Below, in pieces: positions 61,505-64,000 of a DNA stretch of 64,000 bases (positions within the stretch are counted from its first letter, which is position 1; the number at the start of each line of letters is the position of its first letter). The DNA is from Qipengyuania xiamenensis. GTDB lineage: Bacteria; Pseudomonadota; Alphaproteobacteria; Sphingomonadales; Sphingomonadaceae. The stretch spans positions 417,312-481,311 of the forward strand of contig NZ_JAIGNM010000003.1 in the NCBI RefSeq assembly GCF_019711495.1. Direction: 5' to 3'. The position numbers and the translations under genes were made by a program. Below the pieces are notes generated by a model. It was not told where the DNA came from. It searched no databases and was given only the letters and a program-made list of their open reading frames with translations.

Positions 61505-62704
61505 ATGAATCTCGATTTCACCCCCGAAGAACAGGCTTTCCGCGACGAGGTTCGCGCCTTCATCGCCGAGAACTATCCCAAGCACCTTGGCGACGTCGGC
61601 CTGCGCGAAGACCTATCGCGCGAAGACTTCCTCGCCTGGCACAAGATCCTCGGCGAAAAGGGCTGGTCGGTTCCCGCATGGCCGGTCGAATATGGCGGCA
61701 CCGGCTGGACGCCCACCCAACGCTACATCTGGTCGGAAGAGAACGCCCGGGTGAACGCGGTCATGCCGTTGCCCTTCGGCGTCTCGATGGTCGGCCCCGT
61801 CATCTACACCTTCGGCAATGAAGAGCAGAAGGCCAAGCACCTCCCCGGCATCCGCAGCGGCGACGTGTGGTGGTGCCAAGGTTACTCCGAACCGGGCGCA
61901 GGCTCGGACCTCGCCTCGCTCAAGACCACTGCGGTCCGCGATGGCGATCACTATGTCATCAACGGCCAGAAGACCTGGACCACGCTTGCGCAATATGCCG
62001 ACTGGGGCTTCTTCCTGTGCCGCACCGACACCGATGCCGCCAAGCCGCAGGAAGGCATCAGCTTCATCCTCGTCGATATGAAAACGCCCGGCGTCGAAGT
62101 GAAGCCGATCAAGCTTCTCGACGGTGGTTACGAGGTCAACGAGACCTGGCTGACAGACGTGCGAGTACCGGTCGAGAACCTCGTCGGCGAAGAGAACAAG
62201 GGCTGGACCTACGCCAAGTTCCTGCTCGCCCACGAACGCAGCGGCATTGCCGGTGTAGCCCGCTCCAAGCGCGGCGTCGAAAAGCTGCGCGAGATCGCCG
62301 CGAACGAGACCCTCGACGGCGAGCCGCTGATCGAGGACTTCGAATTCGCCCGCAAGGTGAGCCAGCTGGAAATCGACCTTGCCGCGCTCGAAATCACCGA
62401 GCTGCGCACGCTCGCCGGTGAACAGGCGGGCAAGGGTCCGGGCCCCGAAAGCTCGATCCTCAAGATCAAGGGCACCGAGATCCAGCAGCGCCTGACCGAA
62501 CTCACGCTGGAAGCCGTCGGCAGCTATGCCGCGCCCTATTATCACAGCGTCGCGAACGACGACGGCAGCAACGAATATCCGGTCGGACCCGATTATTCGG
62601 CGCATGCGGCGGAAACCTATTTCAACATGCGCAAGACCTCGATCTACGGCGGATCGAACGAGATCCAGCGCAACATCATCACGAAAATGATCCTCGGCCT
62701 CTAA
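61505..62704 (+). CDS. Acyl-CoA dehydrogenase, first of a tandem pair (lacks usual Glu)
   Basis: 399 residues, FAD-dependent. Motifs: WSVPAWPVEYGGTGWTPTQR, GYSEPGAGSDLASLKTTAVR, INGQKTWTTLAQYADW and the C-terminal TSIYGGSNEIQRNIITKMIL. At the position where most such enzymes have the catalytic Glu of YEGT, this one has IYGG, so a different base or an accessory role is likely. The partner gene follows after 27 bp. Such pairs in other bacteria form alpha2-beta2 heterotetramers for steroid-like or branched CoA esters. Preceded by a 211-bp gap with two plain hairpins. Confidence 0.9.
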   Translation: MNLDFTPEEQAFRDEVRAFIAENYPKHLGDVGLREDLSREDFLAWHKILGEKGWSVPAWPVEYGGTGWTPTQRYIWSEENARVNAVMPLPFGVSMVGPVIYTFGNEEQKAKHLPGIRSGDVWWCQGYSEPGAGSDLASLKTTAVRDGDHYVINGQKTWTTLAQYADWGFFLCRTDTDAAKPQEGISFILVDMKTPGVEVKPIKLLDGGYEVNETWLTDVRVPVENLVGEENKGWTYAKFLLAHERSGIAGVARSKRGVEKLREIAANETLDGEPLIEDFEFARKVSQLEIDLAALEITELRTLAGEQAGKGPGPESSILKIKGTEIQQRLTELTLEAVGSYAAPYYHSVANDDGSNEYPVGPDYSAHAAETYFNMRKTSIYGGSNEIQRNIITKMILGL

Positions 62705-62731
62705 GGCCAGAGCACGAGCGGAGAGAGACCC

Positions 62732-63862
62732 GTGGATTTCAATTTCACCGAAGAACAGGACATGGTGCGCGACGGACTTTCGCGCCTTGTCAGGGAACAA
62801 TACGACTGGGAATCGCGCCGCGCGGCCATCGCCAGTGATGCCGGATGGCGGCCCGAAATCTGGGCGCAGCTGGCCGAGCTCGGCATCCTCGGCATGCCGT
62901 TCAGCGAGGAAGTCGGCGGTTTCGGCGGCGGCGCTGTCGATGCGATGATCGTGATGGAGGAATTCGGCAAAGGCCTCGTGGTCGAGCCCTTCGTCCCCAC
63001 GGTGGTCTGCGCAGGCGGCTTCCTCAAGCACGCCGGCAGCGAAGCACAGCGCGAGGAACACCTCTCGGCCATCATCGACGGTAGCCGCGTCTTCGCCTTC
63101 GCTTATGCCGAACCGCGCGGGCGCTACAATTACGCCGATCTCGAAACCACGGCAAAGAAGGACGGCGACAGCTATGTCCTCAATGGCCACAAGGCCGTCG
63201 TCATCGGCGCTCCCTGGGCCAGCCACCTCGTCGTCACCGCGCGCACCGGCGGCGGGCGCCGCGATGCCGAGGGCGTGAGCGTCTTCATCGTCGACAAGAG
63301 CGCCGACGGCATCACCACGCGTGATTACGAGACCGTCGACGGCCGCCGCGCTTCGGAAGTCTATTTCGAGAATGTCTCGGTCCCCGCCGACGCGCTGATC
63401 GGCGAAGAAGGCGCTGCCCTGCCGCTGATCGAGCAGGTCACCGACGAAGCCATTGCCGCCCAGTGCGCGGAAGCATGCGGTGCGATGAAGGTCGCCCACG
63501 CGATGACGCTCGAATATTCGAAGCAGCGCAAGCAGTTCGGCGTGCCGATCGGCAAGTTCCAGGTGCTCCAGCACCGCATGGTCGACATGTACACCGCGTA
63601 CGAGACTGCGGTTTCGCTGACCTATCTCGCCACGATCAAGCTCGATGCAGGCGAAAAGGAGCGCAAGCGCGCCGCCTCGTCAGCCAAGGTCGGCGTCGGC
63701 CAGTCGGCCCGCTTCGTCGGACAGGAAGCGGTCCAGATCCACGGCGGCAACGGCGTGACTGATGAATATGCCATCGGCCACTACTTCAAGCGCCTGACGA
63801 TCTTCGAAAGCGAGTTCGGCAGCGTGGATCACCACCTGAAGCGACACGTTTCGCTGGCTTGA
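62732..63862 (+). CDS. Acyl-CoA dehydrogenase, second of a tandem pair
   Basis: 376 residues from a GTG start (GAGAGAGACCC before it). Motifs: MDFNFTEEQDMVRDGLSRLV, FGGGAVDAMIVMEEFGKGLV, GFLKHAGSEAQREEH, VLNGHKAVVIGAPWASHLVV, QRKQFGVPIGKFQVLQHRMV and the C-terminal VQIHGGNGVTDEYAIGHYFK then LTIFESEFGSVD. The Glu in FESE aligns roughly with the usual base, so this may be the catalytic partner of the upstream protein. An imperfect terminator hairpin follows at 63875. Confidence 0.9.
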   Translation: MDFNFTEEQDMVRDGLSRLVREQYDWESRRAAIASDAGWRPEIWAQLAELGILGMPFSEEVGGFGGGAVDAMIVMEEFGKGLVVEPFVPTVVCAGGFLKHAGSEAQREEHLSAIIDGSRVFAFAYAEPRGRYNYADLETTAKKDGDSYVLNGHKAVVIGAPWASHLVVTARTGGGRRDAEGVSVFIVDKSADGITTRDYETVDGRRASEVYFENVSVPADALIGEEGAALPLIEQVTDEAIAAQCAEACGAMKVAHAMTLEYSKQRKQFGVPIGKFQVLQHRMVDMYTAYETAVSLTYLATIKLDAGEKERKRAASSAKVGVGQSARFVGQEAVQIHGGNGVTDEYAIGHYFKRLTIFESEFGSVDHHLKRHVSLA

Positions 63863-63874
63863 TTTATAGGTTGC

Positions 63875-63906
63875 GAGGGTCCGTAGGAGCTGCTTTTCGG
63901 ACCCTC
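63875..63906 (+). terminator. Weak terminator hairpin after the acyl-CoA dehydrogenase pair
   Basis: GAGGGTCCG (63875-63883) pairs perfectly with CGGACCCTC (63898-63906) around a 14-base loop. No T run follows the stem; termination is uncertain. Confidence 0.45.
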
Positions 63907-63910
63907 CCAG

Positions 63911-63953
63911 CCGATTACGGTCATTCCGCTAACGACCCGATTGCGGTCATCCG
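63911..63953. repeat. Imperfect tandem direct repeat at the right edge
   Basis: CCGATTACGGTCATTCCG (63911-63928) recurs as CCGATTGCGGTCATCCG (63937-63953) with one substitution and one deleted base, at 26-bp spacing. No gene is visible from 63863 to the window end; this 138-bp tail holds the hairpin and this repeat only. Confidence 0.5.
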
Positions 63954-64000
63954 AGGGCCGGGGGTGACTGCGGGCTACCTGCCTGTTAGGTGAGACCGCT

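Overview
The window is a GC-rich, densely coding piece of an alphaproteobacterial chromosome. Gene order and protein families (ParAB-RsmG-MnmG-MnmE, Rho-HemJ-HemE, DUF299-Maf-AroE-CoaE-DnaQ, PopZ, DUF6489, DUF1491, UrcA, CcrM-type GANTC motifs) point to Sphingomonadales, most likely Erythrobacteraceae. This assignment rests on recognised families, not on a database search.

Origin half (about 1-24 kb). The 316-bp gap between hemE and the DUF299 regulator (16078-16393) has the synteny and sequence signs of the chromosomal replication origin: an AT-rich tract, a near-consensus DnaA box, several degenerate boxes and seven GANTC sites. To its left most genes run leftward (hemE, hemJ, rho, mnmE, mnmG, rsmG, parA, parB). 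To its right they run rightward (ppsR, maf, aroE, coaE, dnaQ, hpf and others). This is what bidirectional replication from this point predicts. Four parS sites lie inside the rsmG-mnmG-mnmE block beside parAB. The far left holds a cut Sua5 gene, a DmdC-like acyl-CoA dehydrogenase, a sorbosone-dehydrogenase-like propeller and a free-methionine sulfoxide reductase.

Middle (about 22-48 kb). Mostly housekeeping and envelope genes: xth, an ErpA-type Fe-S carrier, a CBS protein, an S9 peptidase, popZ, tolC with a divergent pcm, class I fumarase, a LytS/LytTR two-component pair, rplM-rpsI, ctaA-cutA, merC, a fused thiS-thiG, an acyl-CoA ligase, ggt and pyrD. Accessory features sit among them: two copies of a structured intergenic repeat (33.7 and 41.7 kb), a lower-GC HNH-like gene, and a secreted cupin gene split by one in-frame amber codon.

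Right part (about 48-64 kb). A candidate small RNA or attenuator lies between the divergent pyrD and DUF885 genes. An AraC regulator comes next, then an Rrf2-regulated suf operon running from 51118 to 58813. The operon is translationally coupled throughout and includes a DUF559 nuclease-like gene and three exported four-cysteine proteins among sufB, C, D, S, T and A. It is followed by a lipoprotein, an EI24 membrane protein, an adenosine-kinase-like sugar kinase and a tandem acyl-CoA dehydrogenase pair.

No tRNA, rRNA, CRISPR array, insertion sequence or prophage was seen.
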